A model generated the notes under the pieces. It did not search any database, was not told the origin of the DNA, and saw nothing but the letters and a program-made list of their open reading frames with translations. A program made the position numbers and the translations under genes. Shown piece after piece: positions 33,401 to 47,049 of a stretch of DNA of 64,000 nt; the stretch's first letter is position 1; each line of letters begins with the position of its first letter. The stretch is from NCBI GenBank assembly GCA_024516035.1, contig CM044967.1, positions 20,219,132 to 20,283,131 on the forward strand. Reading direction: 5' to 3'. Source of the stretch: Bactericera cockerelli (taxonomy: Eukaryota; Arthropoda; Insecta; Hemiptera; Triozidae).

Positions 33401-33939
33401 GCTCTAATTTACAAGAGATAATAGAAAAGAAAACGCCCAACCCTTTGCTTAGAAATAGGACTATTGAGCCATTCACAGTGCCTCACCCAAGGTTTACAAA
33501 ATTGCATGAATCTCCCCTCATTAAGGCAATGACACTGTGCAATTATCTTCACATTGACATCAGTGAATTCTCACTGCCAAAAGAAATGTTTAAGATGAAA
33601 TGCTTAGACTACATACAACAAGAAAATTAGAGATATTTTGTCACTCATATGGTAGAATATATGCATTAGATACCCTTTATATTTTGATAACTTGTAAAAC
33701 TATTTATAAGTATAATAGTGAACATTAGTATTGTTGTTTTCAATTGTAATTTTTGTAAACAATGTTATGTTCTTAAAAAAAAAAAAAAACTATTTGTTAT
33801 TTATAGTGAGACACCTATAGGGATATCCTATTCTGCATATCTTTACCAGAGTTTTATTGCCCTATTTTTATTGTTTCCAAAATAGACTGAAATGAGACTT
33901 AAATGTGAAGAACTTACTGTTCTCTGGATAAGGTTCCAT
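15412..33939 (-). CDS. Rap guanine nucleotide exchange factor 1 (C3G), 15 coding exons, 939 aa
   Basis: C3G loads GTP onto Rap1 downstream of Crk adaptors. Minus-strand coding exons: 33939-33918, 32099-31885, 30966-30827, 30313-30052, 29714-29459, 28977-28805, 28576-28426, 28047-27840, 22089-21937, 21414-21242, 20496-20322, 19541-19362, 18683-18504, 17475-17114, 15581-15412. All splice sites are GT-AG and the phases fit a single 2820-nt frame. The N-terminal region (about aa 80-160: VTCALRHFLEVI, VYQSVANLIKF) matches the vertebrate helical region. Crk-SH3 type motifs: PPPLPSKKK (257-265), PPPLPEK (359-365), PPPLPPKKK (397-405), PPALPPKK (490-497). REM domain about 570-690 (DALLVHAT, DAFLTTYRTF); CDC25 domain about 710-935 (HIAEQMTLLDSELF, KFIKIMKHLRKMNNFNSYL, EYCALIDSTSSFRAYR, PCIPYIGLVLQDLTFVH). 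The C-terminus (SEEACGR) is shorter than in human. Introns hold two LINEs and SINEs. The start ATG at 33937-33939 is the first in frame after a TAG, but a further 5' exon is possible. Confidence 0.93.
15676..15817. mobile_element. Harbinger-type MITE in the last C3G intron
   Basis: Ends are imperfect inverted repeats: GGGCCCCATTATGAAACAGG at the left and, on the opposite strand from the right, GGCCGTATTGTAAAATAGG, both followed by ATTA. TTA lies on each side (15673-15675 and 15818-15820), as expected for PIF/Harbinger. There is no coding capacity. Relatives are at 2650-2935 and, as a fragment, 7399-7470. Confidence 0.6.
16400..17060. repeat. Dispersed repeats in the last C3G intron
   Basis: The stretch ends near 16850 with GGCGGACCCTGTATATC, the type of end seen on elements starting ACAGGGTG elsewhere in the window. 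It contains a hairpin at about 16642-16706 (ACTTGTCTTAA / TTAAGACAAGT). At 16891-16968 a ~38-bp unit (AGTCTGGCTAGGGGACTATA) is duplicated. CATTCACGATGACGCCACCC at 17061 recurs inverted near 61840. Confidence 0.5.
17560..18250. repeat. Dispersed repeat with (ACAGACCG)n-like tract in a C3G intron
   Basis: It carries CGAAATCGGGTGTACCGTTC, ATTAAAATCGGTCGAGTAG and a short tandem tract of GACAGACC units (18040-18100). Sequences of this style are common interspersed repeats in insect genomes. Related fragments are at about 19660-19740 and 22255-22400. The antisense frame at 17944-18261 is an accidental product of the tract. Confidence 0.6.
18800..18990 (+). pseudogene. LINE reverse-transcriptase C-terminal remnant
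   Basis: One plus frame reads DVKGWMEMRTFEECKRNAAD then REHWLSLIQRI and a stop, preceded in another frame by RGRQRRWT. This resembles the C-terminal end of RTE-like LINE polyproteins (RRRW..., DR..W). It ends with a GATGATGATAATGAT tail and is frameshifted and 5'-truncated. Confidence 0.6.
19013..19121 (-). mobile_element. SINE-2 copy with internal deletion
   Basis: The plus strand shows TCACAATTATTCAAACTCG, GGGACTCGAACCACCGAGTC and CGATCAAACTACTGAGGTCG. The anticodon-arm words between box B and GAGTCCGCC are deleted relative to the 8038 copy. It lies in the C3G intron between 18683 and 19362. Confidence 0.75.
19741..19995 (+). pseudogene. Probable LINE 3'-terminal remnant
   Basis: A plus frame reads DLYILFECLVLALIRLQTLG, then after a stop EPIKHLLSFLRAADVLESKD. 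This resembles the C-terminal ends of several non-LTR polyproteins (LFECPAL...LLxFLRxTxxL). It is degraded and assignment is tentative. Confidence 0.45.
21641..21785 (+). mobile_element. SINE-2 copy, plus orientation
   Basis: GCGACCACAGTGGCTCGATC, GGTGGTGGACTCGTAAACC, GTTTGAGTCCCAAGTACG, then GGTGATTTTAAGTGATTGTA. It sits in a C3G intron, antisense to the gene. Confidence 0.7.
23104..25917 (-). CDS. Non-LTR retrotransposon ORF2: AP endonuclease plus reverse transcriptase, 937 aa, intact
   Basis: It nicks target DNA and reverse-transcribes the element RNA in place. The N-terminal AP-type endonuclease shows YYQNCRGLRTK (aa 7-17), ILSETWLND with the catalytic Glu, LGDFNIPNFNWD and DAQHPSLL. The RT domain shows GSDGIPSFIVKG, YRPVALL, FSKIFEKII, QHGFLSGRST, DLSRAFDLVNH, SSVIQGSNLGPVLFNIFIDD and FADDLKISR (catalytic DD). 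The C-terminal region has VHRDLGIYMD and LEYGSEVWGG. The length fits a complete ORF2 with no stop. The start overlaps the ORF1 stop as TAATG. No RNase H or zinc knuckle is evident. The plus-strand frames here are antisense noise. Confidence 0.95.
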   Translation of the reverse strand: MNNLKIYYQNCRGLRTKMSEFYANIIGCNYDIVILSETWLNDRYNSYCYFPTNYFVFRKDRLAPNSDADIRGGGCLISIDKKYNVHRRFDLDFNGIESVWIEVKLNSDCTLLIGNHYLPPQIGTDILEKYSTFLLENIDLSLYKILCLGDFNIPNFNWDTGISANSNSHIRRKSEIIYELFCNLNIVQQNFLKINPYDNLLDLVCSNFSSEVNIDFEEELVSIDAQHPSLLISLSIPVFNNNSFVPIVKKNFTRGDFVGLYNFLSDYEFSDSSSSDVLVDDLTNAFTRAIENFVPDKIVRASKYPHWFSKLLICQLRSKEKFHRKWKKNPHSNHFRDSFKKFRKLCKKTLVSDERRFKCKIETDLYNNPKFFWQYLKTQYKNAHQISIVQNGRVLLENQVPKVFADHFSSTYNGLAVDPQQREERGSDHVPLLVPPGITVGDVVKAAKSLKSSCVSGSDGIPSFIVKGCIFIIAPILCKIFNFSLKSGSFPKSWKTSIVVPVPKNSDVNDVKNYRPVALLTNFSKIFEKIIVNHLSYHIKNILSPHQHGFLSGRSTVTNLVSFLQFSSPPVLNHLQVDTVYFDLSRAFDLVNHSLLLRKLSYFGLTPAYRIFFKSYLKGRTFKVKNGNFLSEGHSIPSSVIQGSNLGPVLFNIFIDDIKNVITSHFEIFADDLKISRIIYEPNDALILQKDIDSVIRWCSDNGMMCNPSKTATISFTRKRTTYLHNYEINGSIICRKHVHRDLGIYMDSKLYFDCHVQKILATARRNSGLVYWVTKDFKSPTTYSVLYNALVRSRLEYGSEVWGGLGTTSSGTIEQVQKNFLRRITFRSRGRSLTYHASLSFYKLQKLDHRRTYKDILFIYKLLNGSICCPHLLNIINFNIPRLNARHHQQFRISPSEISKLVPINRIMSVCNKHPELDFSSGFFPFISLVKNILFT
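25917..27106 (-). pseudogene. Non-LTR retrotransposon ORF1 with PHD-like finger, split by one frameshift
   Basis: The first part (27106-26312, 264 aa as read) starts with a PHD-type zinc finger (CGKC at 4-7, CYGC, H27, C30, CENC) and continues with a coiled coil (about aa 95-170, KQLSDENAQLKAELSLAHEK). The second part, in another frame up to 25917, includes HDSEWKQVVSNRQRGRNR and an RRM-like segment (ALFVSRFLPEVTIQNIKDIV). The frame changes near 26380-26400 in a G-rich stretch, so a single indel or sequencing error is likely. ORF1 proteins of this group bind the element RNA. Confidence 0.8.
27231..27839. other. C3G intron DNA, AT-rich
   Basis: I see no gene. There is a short (AAT)n run near 27435-27462. 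The open frame at 27569-27883 only overlaps the C3G exon by accident. Confidence 0.5.
29108..29135. repeat. Short palindromic repeat, GGATAAGGAAAGTAAAA family (copy 3)
   Basis: CTTTTCCTTATT followed by AGGATAAGGAAAGTAAAA in a C3G intron; matches the copies at 4138, 7079, 38478 and 52668. Confidence 0.6.
32552..32650 (+). repeat. Dispersed repeat fragment (AGGCATGGCC family)
   Basis: AAGGCATGGCCTTACACATG and CCTGACCCCACTCTACA match 10308-10360. It lies just 5' of the non-LTR fragment in C3G intron 1. Confidence 0.45.
32818..33630 (+). pseudogene. 3' fragment of a non-LTR retrotransposon ORF2, 270 aa, in C3G intron 1
   Basis: The frame reads through the part of ORF2 after the RT core: KIQVITFNRN, YHKDLGFIIDEDFIFKKH, RSTVEYGSVVWDPSSKEASK, IEKIQSTFIRYLF, SSLETRRKLDSIMLVYKLLN. 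It is clearly related in layout to the C-terminus of the ORF2 at 23104 but diverged. The RT active site is missing, so it is 5'-truncated. About 145 nt past the stop is a poly(A) run at 33775-33789, as expected for target-primed insertion. It is antisense to C3G. Confidence 0.85.
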
Positions 33940-34019
33940 GGTGAGGCACGTCTGATTCACTGGTCTATCCTTGATGTGATCATGAGTATGATAAGATTCC
34001 TTCTGCTATGAACAGGACT

Positions 34020-35604
34020 CAATACCTTGACTTGCCTAGATAAGAATTCGAGTGAGATTTGAAATTTGTGAAACCATTTTCCATGCTCTGACATGGGGAT
34101 TCATTTCAATTCACTAATGACAAACACTTGGAAAGCTATCCAAAAATATATAGGTAGAAGAATACTGTAGCAATACAGTTTTCAAAAGAAAAGATAACAT
34201 CTTATCTATTTGCGAATAATTGATAAAGAATCAGTTTACATTGTAAAAATTATGTATGTGCCGTCTACAATCTATCCATTGCAAGTTTTATTTATTTTTA
34301 ACATTTTACATGATTTGATTACAAAAACACAAATCATGTGTTCAGACCATGGAGGTAAGGACAATGGAGTGGAAATTAATAATAATGAAGAAAAAAGTAT
34401 GGCTATTTTTGAAGAGTAGTGTAATATACAGGGTGTTCCACAATAATTAGATGTCAACCCGAAAATGGGTTATTCAGTGGGTCAGGGCCTAAAAAAAATC
34501 CAATGGTCAACTAGTGAGTGGTCAACTCCTTACCATTTTGAGGAAATGGCTATTATCTTGTTTTTTTCTCCAAAACTATGAAATAGCCAGATATAGGTAT
34601 GTTCTGAAAATCAAAACAGAAAGCCAGGCAAATTTGCTCATTTTAATAATTTTAAAGTTGCGCAATGTTTCATGCTCCACTCTTCCTTCAAAATAAATGA
34701 GATCGAACCCCACTGACTTCGCAACACTTTACAACGCTTTCCATTTAAAAGATCGAAAAAAAAATAATGTTGCGAGACAAAATGTTGCACGCAGTAAGAT
34801 CCAAGGCACAGCGCAAAACTTCCATACCTGTCGTTTTACAATTTTCTTTTTACGACTCAAACGCTTTTCTTTGTGCCCAATTTTGCGTTTCAAGATACCT
34901 AATTTATGTCAAATAAATAAAACAGGTTTTCAAATGAAAATTGTAGATAATTTGGTCAAACTTCGCGAGATTCTATCATATGACTTTTAAATTACTAAAT
35001 TTTTAATAGCTACATAGAGAGAAATGTTCAGAAATTTGTTTATACCTTCTTTCTGCACATTCGCAGAATTATTAATTTACCTACCTCTTTCACCTACTAC
35101 GCAAAACTTGAAAAGATAAATTTCATATTAACGAATTTCTGAGAAAGCACATTTAGCACAGATCCATATTAAAGAATTTCCAAGAAATCACAGATCGAAA
35201 TTTATTGCGCATGTGCAAAAACGCGTTTTGGTTATTATTTCTTCATCTGTTTTCGCTGCAAAATTACTCTATTTATAGATAGGTATCTGTCATTTTACCT
35301 TTATTTATTTCATTGTTTTTTGATTTACGAATTTAATCATTAATTTCTTTAACTTAACCACAATAACTCGTTAATCAGTTATCTTAGATGGCTTTTCACT
35401 GTTTCAAATCAACATTCATTCTTTGCAGTTCAATTTTTCATTTCTCACAGTCACAATTTGTTTAAACTTCAGTTCTTCAGGATCCCATCCATGTCAATTT
35501 TTTCTCATACCACAGGACCAACAGGAAATTCAAAATAGGTCTTTCAACAGTAGCGCCTCTGGACAGACTACTCAATAGCAGTCATTGGCAGACAGTCTTT
35601 GACA
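34020..35604. promoter_or_regulatory. Region between the divergent C3G and CHIC genes
   Basis: The C3G start (33939, minus) and CHIC start (35605, plus) face away from each other about 1.67 kb apart, so promoters of both probably lie here. A dispersed repeat beginning ACAGGGTGTTCCACAATAAT sits at about 34429-34600. No core promoter motif can be assigned. The small open frames are not conserved. Confidence 0.45.
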
Positions 35605-40142
<4,538 letters not shown>

Positions 40143-43100
40143 CACGTATCATTGGCATTGGCATCACACCTGAACATACTGCTCCATATTACTTTCTTCT
40201 AATTGATTCATGGATCGCTTAATAAGACAAGCTGTTTTTATACTAATAAACCTGAAATTTTGTAATCGTGATTTTATTTCTTGTCCTGCCTTGCAGAGGT
40301 ACTCCTTATTTTTAGTTTTATCCATCTACCTAAAGGGAGTACCTTTATCTGAGTTCTGTTTTTGCAAGACACTTACATGTAAATGTAAAGCAGTAATTGT
40401 GTAATAACATCTCCAAAATATAAATATTTATTTATTTAAATCATCTTGTGTTCGATTTGCACTGCTAAAATATGTTTTGTGATCTATGCTCACAGATTAT
40501 TCCCATCATTTCTGCTCTTAAAAATTGAGTCAAGTGATAGTGTAAAAAAAGCTTGGCTATATATTTTCATTTTAATTTAATTTTATATATTTTTTGTTAG
40601 GTACTTGTTTCTAGTCATACTCTTTTTATTTTACAGTATAATTCCAGGGATTGTTCTAATAAATAATCTATATCTTTTTCTTTTTTTATATACAAAGACC
40701 GTTAGTAGAGCTGTACATCGCGTGATATTTAGTGCAATACAATCACAGTAAATTTTAATAGAAATTCAGGTTTTATACTATACATTTTTCTTGGTCATTT
40801 TATTAAATTTCCAGAAATGAAACAATAAAAACATCTGCTTGTTAATTAACTAGAGTCATAGGATGCTTTCATGAGCCGTCCGCGAACATATTTAGACTTA
40901 ACATGAGATATTATTTTTTTACATACTTTGGAGTACCTATTTTAAAAATCAATAAAGTGTATTTAATATTGATGAAAACATAATAAACATCAGAAACAGT
41001 AAGAAAATTTAGTGTATGGCATTTTCACTCCATCCTCCATTTTGAAACTTTCAATATACTTCCTCTCAATCTGTTTCAGTCAGAAGTAGATTAATTGAGA
41101 TAGTTGATTGTATTTTATTTTTCGAGTCTGTTCTTTTAAAAGTTCGAATCAAAGTTCATGACAGTTGTATGACAGTTTTTTTATATGGCTTTTTTTATCA
41201 CGAGATATTTATTTTATTTTTATCGAAAATCATTAATTGAATGTGTGTCTCGAAAAATGATCTATGTTACAAATTCTGAAAATTGGTTTTACTTGAAAAA
41301 AAATGATCTGAGAGAGATTTAGAATACATAGTTGCATAAAAAAAAAAAAAAAAAAAAAAAAATGATAACGATCTTGAAAACAATTTTCCAAAAAAAAATT
41401 GAAGCTAAGTACTCTAAACACCTTTCAGATCATTATTTTCAAAGGATAATGGTTTCGAAATTTTGCAATCTTCGAGTGAACCATCTTTCTGGTCTGATGT
41501 GTCCGAAAAATCTGCATGCTATGAAGATAGTCCTGTGTCCAAAATATATGAGAGGGCAAAATTTACAAACCTAAGACACCTTTCTTTGACACAAATATTT
41601 CATAATAATTCCCATGGTTCAACAAAATAGTTTCCGGTCTGTAGGTACAGCAAGTAAAAAGTATCATTGAGCTATGTTAAATATTGACTTACATTTACTT
41701 CTGTCAATTTTTTTATTATAATCAATTTACATTATTTAGTAAATGAGTTCTATGGTTAAATTGTTTAACATCTATTTATTTAATCAATCTGCCCTCTTCT
41801 ATTAAAAAAATCCTTAAGAACTTTACTGTAAGTATAACATGGTAAGTCATAAAACGATGTAATTCAACATTACTTAAGCATTAATATATGCCTATTGTAT
41901 TTTGTATGCTGAAGAACCATAATTATTTAAGAATGCATCATTATGAGTTAATTATAATTTGTTAACCAGTTGATTATCTCTCACACTTGTAAAATAGCTA
42001 ATTGCTATTTATTTTCCATTTTGATAGCTACTGACCCCAGTAGGTTGGTTAATTTATAAATATATCATCTTGATATAAAAAGCATGCATAGATTTTTATT
42101 TATAAATTGGTGGTAGATATCATAAAAAGTAATGCTGTCGATATTTTACTAAAGGCAAGTCATAAATTAAACTCTGTTCAAGGCTTTAACTGACGGTCGT
42201 AACAAAGCACTACTTACCTATACTTATTGTTTTATTTTATACAGCGTTGATGTTAAGTAAACCTCTTAATTTAAATATTTTACAATTTATAATAATCAAT
42301 TGTAAAAAGTTTTGACTCTTTGTCTCTTCTCAACCAGTTTTGGAGCCGTAATTAATTATTATTGGTGTGATGTTACTTCTAATCTAGAGCTGACAGTGTA
42401 AACAAAAGACTACGTATAGTTCATAAGATTTAGATTGGCCGGTGAATTTTCAATGCGCCATGTTAAAAAGCAACTTGAAGTAACATAAATTAAAACTGTG
42501 TTTATTTTAACCCAATTGGTGTCATTATATTCATTTTGTGATTTTTAATTTTTATATGCTAAAATGTTCCCAAATGTTTTTTGAGTGATGTACTAACTAA
42601 CACTCTTTTTGATCTCTATAAATTACTTCCAAAATCTTTCTATTTTTTTCTGGATTATATTCTTATTTGAACTGACATAGAATTATTATTATATTTCAAT
42701 ATTATTATGACCTTTCACTGATAGGATCATCATCCACGGTAATAGAAGATATACCAATAATAAAATTTATTTATAATTATTTATAATAAAAAAAAACCAC
42801 ACAAGTACCTAATCATTATGATCCATACCTCTTATCTTGTGGGTTGAGATTAGTAAGTTAGTGTTTATTTTTATTTATCAATCTCCTCTTTTTCAAATGC
42901 TAAGTTGTTCAATTTAGCCACTATTGCAGAGGAATAAACATTTTTTTAAAAATAAATATTATAAGTGTACCAGATTTTTTTGTCATTATGTAAATACTAA
43001 AATTAAGTTAGATAAGTCATGTGAGGTTAAGTATAAGATAACTCATCTTCGTTAAAATTTCTTGGCAAAAAAATTGCAGTACTTATCATTATCATTATTT

Positions 43101-43443
43101 TTTAAAGTAAGTTGACTGCTTCATTTCCACTTAAAGTTTATTTTTGTACTCTCCTTACGTTTCACCGGCCAACATAAATCTTGTTACCTTAATTTATACC
43201 GATATTTTTTACTTAATTATGTAGCCTGGTGCGATATTAATACTCCGAGGTACAATCTTGTGTGTGATACCTTAACATTCTCTTTTTGGAGTTCAGGAAA
43301 GAAGATAGTCACCTTAAATATTAATGTCGATCCAGATTGAAAAAATCTTATATTAATAAAATCTAAATGTATAACCATGTAACTCAGTGTATTTTGTTAT
43401 TCGTTTCTTTTGATGTTGACTTTTTTATACAAATGCCTACAGA
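40143..43443. other. CHIC 3' flank and AT-rich intergenic DNA
   Basis: The first several hundred bases include the CHIC 3' UTR (AATAAA-like words near 40245 and 40670, not decisive). The remainder shows homopolymer runs (A-run at 41337-41362) but no credible gene or recognisable repeat. Confidence 0.5.
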
Positions 43444-43445
43444 TA

Positions 43446-43556
43446 CAGTCAAACCTGGATATAAGAGAACTCAAGAACCGATTTTTTTTCTTCTCTTATA
43501 TCCAGGTTTCAAGAGGTTATTTTCCCTTGTAGAGAGGTAAATTGAAAGTTTGACTG
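43446..43556. mobile_element. Mariner/pogo-type MITE
   Basis: TA-flanked (43444-43445 and 43557-43558). Ends read CAGTCAAACCTGGATATAAG at the left and AAGTTTGACTG at the right, inverted over the first ten or so bases. A second internal inverted pair, AACCTGGATATAAGAGAA / TTCTCTTATATCCAGGTT, surrounds ACTCAAGAACC. It is about 111 bp and non-coding. Confidence 0.7.
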
Positions 43557-44279
43557 TAATTTGCATTTCGTTCTGCACCTGGATCCCTCTTTGTTGTTTC
43601 AGACAAGCACCCATATTATTGGTGAAACATTGGCACACAGTGTCAATAGGATATTGATGAGAATTATTTGGCGAATATTTATGCAATGTTATCATTCTGG
43701 ACCAGGGAATAATAATAAATCATTTGTTTTATTTTTCTTTTCTTTTTTTTTTTGTAAACTTCTAAGCCTTTTTTTTATATTTTGTATACTTTTTTGTATA
43801 CCCATCCTAAGCCATTTTTATTTGACTTCTAAGATGGAACGAAGTTTAAACTGCGTAACGCATTGATCCTTTACGTCGCGTCATGAGTTGTATCTTACTC
43901 GTAATATTAAAACAAAAACTTACGAGGTCCCTCAGACAAGAGACGGACAAATATTCTATCAAGTTAAAAAAATAATATTCTATTTAAAGTCATGAAAATA
44001 TTGGTCTCTAACTCTAATGAATTACAGCTCTTTCACAACATTGAATAACCAAAAAACCTCCGTCATAATAAAATGATTATGCTGTTAAAGCGACGTTGAA
44101 CCCAAATTAAAAAAATCTGGTGTGACACCACACGACTTTCCTTATTCCCCGAAAAGAAGCCAAATTCCGCCACTGGTGACTCAACGGTAAGAGATAGAGA
44201 AAATGAATGCCAAATTCGTAATCAGCACCTCAAAATCATTGGATTTGGTGTGTCACAACCTCCACATAGGATGAATAAT

Positions 44280-44561
44280 AAAAAAGTTAGTCAAAACTGG
44301 TCCCCCCCTAAAATACCGGTAAATTGGAGCCGAGGTCCAAAACTTTCAAGATATCAAAAAAATGATCGGAATAGACCCCTATTATTTTTTTATTAGAAGA
44401 AAAAGTTATTTTTATATATAAAAAAAAAATTGTATCTTTTATCGTTTAGCCAGAACCGTCAAACGCCGCCAGGTGGCAGCGACATCGATTTCATCCTAGT
44501 TTCCTATCGCGTCCTCTACATAACTAAGTTCTACATACCAAATTTCAACTTGTATACAGAC
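44280..44561. repeat. Left half of a dispersed repeat split by the BEL/Pao insertion
   Basis: This includes GCCAGAACCGTCAAACGCCG and ACCAAATTTCAACTTGTATA ending in CAGAC. After the retroelement it continues with CAGACACACACACGGACAAA. The right half ends at 52699 in the GGATAAGGAAAGTAAAA word. Confidence 0.65.
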
Positions 44562-44890
44562 TGTTGGTAGAGCAAGTGGGTGAGGGAAATTCAATTGAAA
44601 AGCGCGACGGTTTTTTGGGTTTTGGATAAAAGATGAAAGTCACAGATTCACTTCAACACGTTAGATAGAGAAGGTAAGTACAACGTACCGATAAGAGATT
44701 AGATTTATCACTGCTGAGCTCTTGGTTTTCTTTGGTTTGGTGTTACGGGAACTCAGCTGATTATGTCATGATCATATGATGTAACTTTCACGAGGGGTTT
44801 TCGATGGCGCGTTCGTATTGCGCGGGCGTTTGAATTTAAAGGAATAGAATAAGGAAAAGGTACAACATATAACTTAGTCGATCCCTAACA
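44562..44890 (-). repeat. 3' LTR of the BEL/Pao element
   Basis: 329 bp; appears identical to 52231-52559 by line-by-line reading. It begins TGTTGGTAGAGC and ends GATCCCTAACA on the plus strand. Confidence 0.95.
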
Positions 44891-44901
44891 TTCCCCCCCA
44901 C
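44891..44901 (-). promoter_or_regulatory. Polypurine tract of the BEL/Pao element
   Basis: On the minus strand GTGGGGGGGAA lies directly before the 3' LTR, the position where plus-strand DNA synthesis is primed. Confidence 0.75.
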
Positions 44902-45296
44902 AAAATTAGAATGATTTTCTCTAAGTGCATTTTCTTCCTTGTTCAGGATAAATCAGATAAGTAACGAGGAAGAAACTTGATGGGAAGAAATGATTATATC
45001 CTTATTGTATTCAGTAGTTATTGATAAGAGGTAAATTCAAAGTTTATGGAACATAAAATAATCCACAATAAAAGCTAAGTATGTTCATTGATAATGAAAT
45101 CGATTTGATTTCAAACAAATATCATGATGAAATAAACACAAAAGAATAAATTTGCTAGATCTCTCAGCCTAACAAATAGGTAAGATAAAAAATAAAAAAG
45201 ATAAATGATAAAAATAAAAAGAATCCTACACCATAATAAAAAAAAAAAAACAAATGTTTTATATACACAAGATAATATTCAACATAATTTACTTAA

Positions 45297-46628
45297 TTAT
45301 GATGAGAATGGCAAAATTGCCACTTTGGATACTGGACGAGTAATTTCGCCTCTTGAAGTTTTCAGTGTGATAACTCTGACGACACCATCAGGTCCAGGGT
45401 TTACATTGGTCACGATCCCAAGCGGCCACATCTGAGACGGTAAGTTCGCTCCTTGAATCAGAGCTACATCGCCTACTTTTACGTTTTCACAAGACTGAGT
45501 CCATTTGGGACGATGAATCAGAGTATTCAAATAATCTCTGGACCACTTTTTCCAGAAACATTGAACAATGTGTGTTAGGAGCTGCCAGCGTTTCAGATGG
45601 GAGATGGGCTTTTCAATCATATCGTGCTCAGGTTTAGACATCAGGGGAGCTCCAACGAGGAAATGTCCGGGTGATAGGTAGTCCACTCCATCATTGGGGC
45701 TTGTGTTGATGGCACAGATAGGCCTCGAATTAAGAATGGCTTCAATTCGAACAAGGAACGTGGAGAGTTCTTCAAAATTCCAGGCTTGTCCATTCAGAAT
45801 TTGAGACAAATGTTTCTTAGTTGAGCGGACTGCTGCTTCATGTAAGCCTCCAAAATTAGGTGAGTATGGCGGCAGAAAGCTCCACTTGACTTCCTTTTGT
45901 TGCAGGAAGAGTTCAATATCTTTATTGGCTTGCCGGAGAAACGATTGCACCTCAGCTAGTTGAGAAGCAGCGCCATGGAAATTAGTCCCGTTGTCGCTAT
46001 AGATACAGGTAGGAAGCCCACGGCGTCCAACAAATCGGTCAAGGCAAGCTAAGAAAGCAGCTGTTGTTAAATCGCTCACTAGTTCAAGGTGAACACATTT
46101 CGTCGACATGCAGACAAACACTGCAAAATAACACTTGGATACAGGAGAATTTCTCCGTGGTCCCGTTTTATACAAGAACGGACCCGCATAGTCCACGCTC
46201 ACATTTAAGAACGGTCGTCCCTGCGTGTAACGCGAAACAGGTAAGTCACCCATGATTGGTTGTTGAAATGTCGGTTTCATTCGAATGCAGCGTATACATT
46301 TAGATATGATAGATCGAATGAGGTTTTTTGCTCCAATGATCCAAAATTGTTGTTGAAGGAGTGATTGGATAAGCTTTGGTCCCCCATGCAATGTTACACA
46401 GTGGAGATCATTGATCAGCAATGTTGCCAGATGACAATGCTTTGAGATGAGCGATGGATGTTTGGCGGATTCGGGTATAGGAGCGTGAGCCAGTCTCCCC
46501 CCCACAGCAAGGATCCCAGTTGAGGTAATGATTGGAGACAGATTCTTCAGGTCAGCCGGACATTTTTGTCCAGTTTTCACAGATTTGATCTCGTCTTGGA
46601 AATGAACCAATTGAGATATTTTCAACAC
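45297..46628 (-). CDS. BEL/Pao pol C-terminal part: integrase, 443 aa as read
   Basis: It inserts element DNA into the genome. The zinc-binding region shows HLATLLINDLHCVTLHGGPK and CIRCIRMKP (HHCC type). The DDE core shows VSVDYAGPF (first Asp), YSDNGTNFHGA (second Asp) and NFGGLHEAAVRSTKKHL (Glu). The C-terminal part has VGDVALIQGANLPSQMWPLG. It is in a different frame from the preceding 165-aa piece, joined near 46605-46620, so the listed ATG is probably not a true start. Confidence 0.9.
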   Translation of the reverse strand: MLKISQLVHFQDEIKSVKTGQKCPADLKNLSPIITSTGILAVGGRLAHAPIPESAKHPSLISKHCHLATLLINDLHCVTLHGGPKLIQSLLQQQFWIIGAKNLIRSIISKCIRCIRMKPTFQQPIMGDLPVSRYTQGRPFLNVSVDYAGPFLYKTGPRRNSPVSKCYFAVFVCMSTKCVHLELVSDLTTAAFLACLDRFVGRRGLPTCIYSDNGTNFHGAASQLAEVQSFLRQANKDIELFLQQKEVKWSFLPPYSPNFGGLHEAAVRSTKKHLSQILNGQAWNFEELSTFLVRIEAILNSRPICAINTSPNDGVDYLSPGHFLVGAPLMSKPEHDMIEKPISHLKRWQLLTHIVQCFWKKWSRDYLNTLIHRPKWTQSCENVKVGDVALIQGANLPSQMWPLGIVTNVNPGPDGVVRVITLKTSRGEITRPVSKVAILPFSS

Positions 46629-47049
46629 AAGCTGTCATAGATTCTTTGAGTTCATTGATGGAAAGAGTTCCGGTTAGGTGATTTGACGGATTTCTGAGAT
46701 TGTATATGAAACGCAGTACATACGCCATAACACGCTTTAACTTTCCCAAAGATGAAAATTTGTCGATCAATACATGAAGTTGACTAATATTTTCAACTTT
46801 TGTCACAAGGACAGTAGATTTCCTTTCTGGAAGGTCCTTTGACTGCAGCGTCACAGGGTTAATTGGCCAGGACTCAGGATCTGTTCTCAGAAACGCAGGT
46901 CCACGAAACCATAACCCGTTATTCACTAGCTGGGATGGTTTCAATCCGCGACTAGCTGGATCTGCGCTGTTGCGTTCAGTAGTAACATGCAACCACTGCG
47001 CTGAATTCGATTCTAAAATTTCTAAGATTTGCGAAACACGATTCGCCAC
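46552..47049 (-). pseudogene. BEL/Pao pol middle piece in a shifted frame, 165 aa as read
   Basis: It continues the RNase H end and the linker to integrase: ANRVSQILEILESNSAQWLH and STERNSADPASRGL-like text (NSADPASRGLKPSQL), typical of Pao RNase H/linker. It overlaps both neighbouring frames by about 75 nt. The shift from the upstream frame falls at a C run (CCCCCG on the minus strand, about 47065-47072). Confidence 0.85.
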
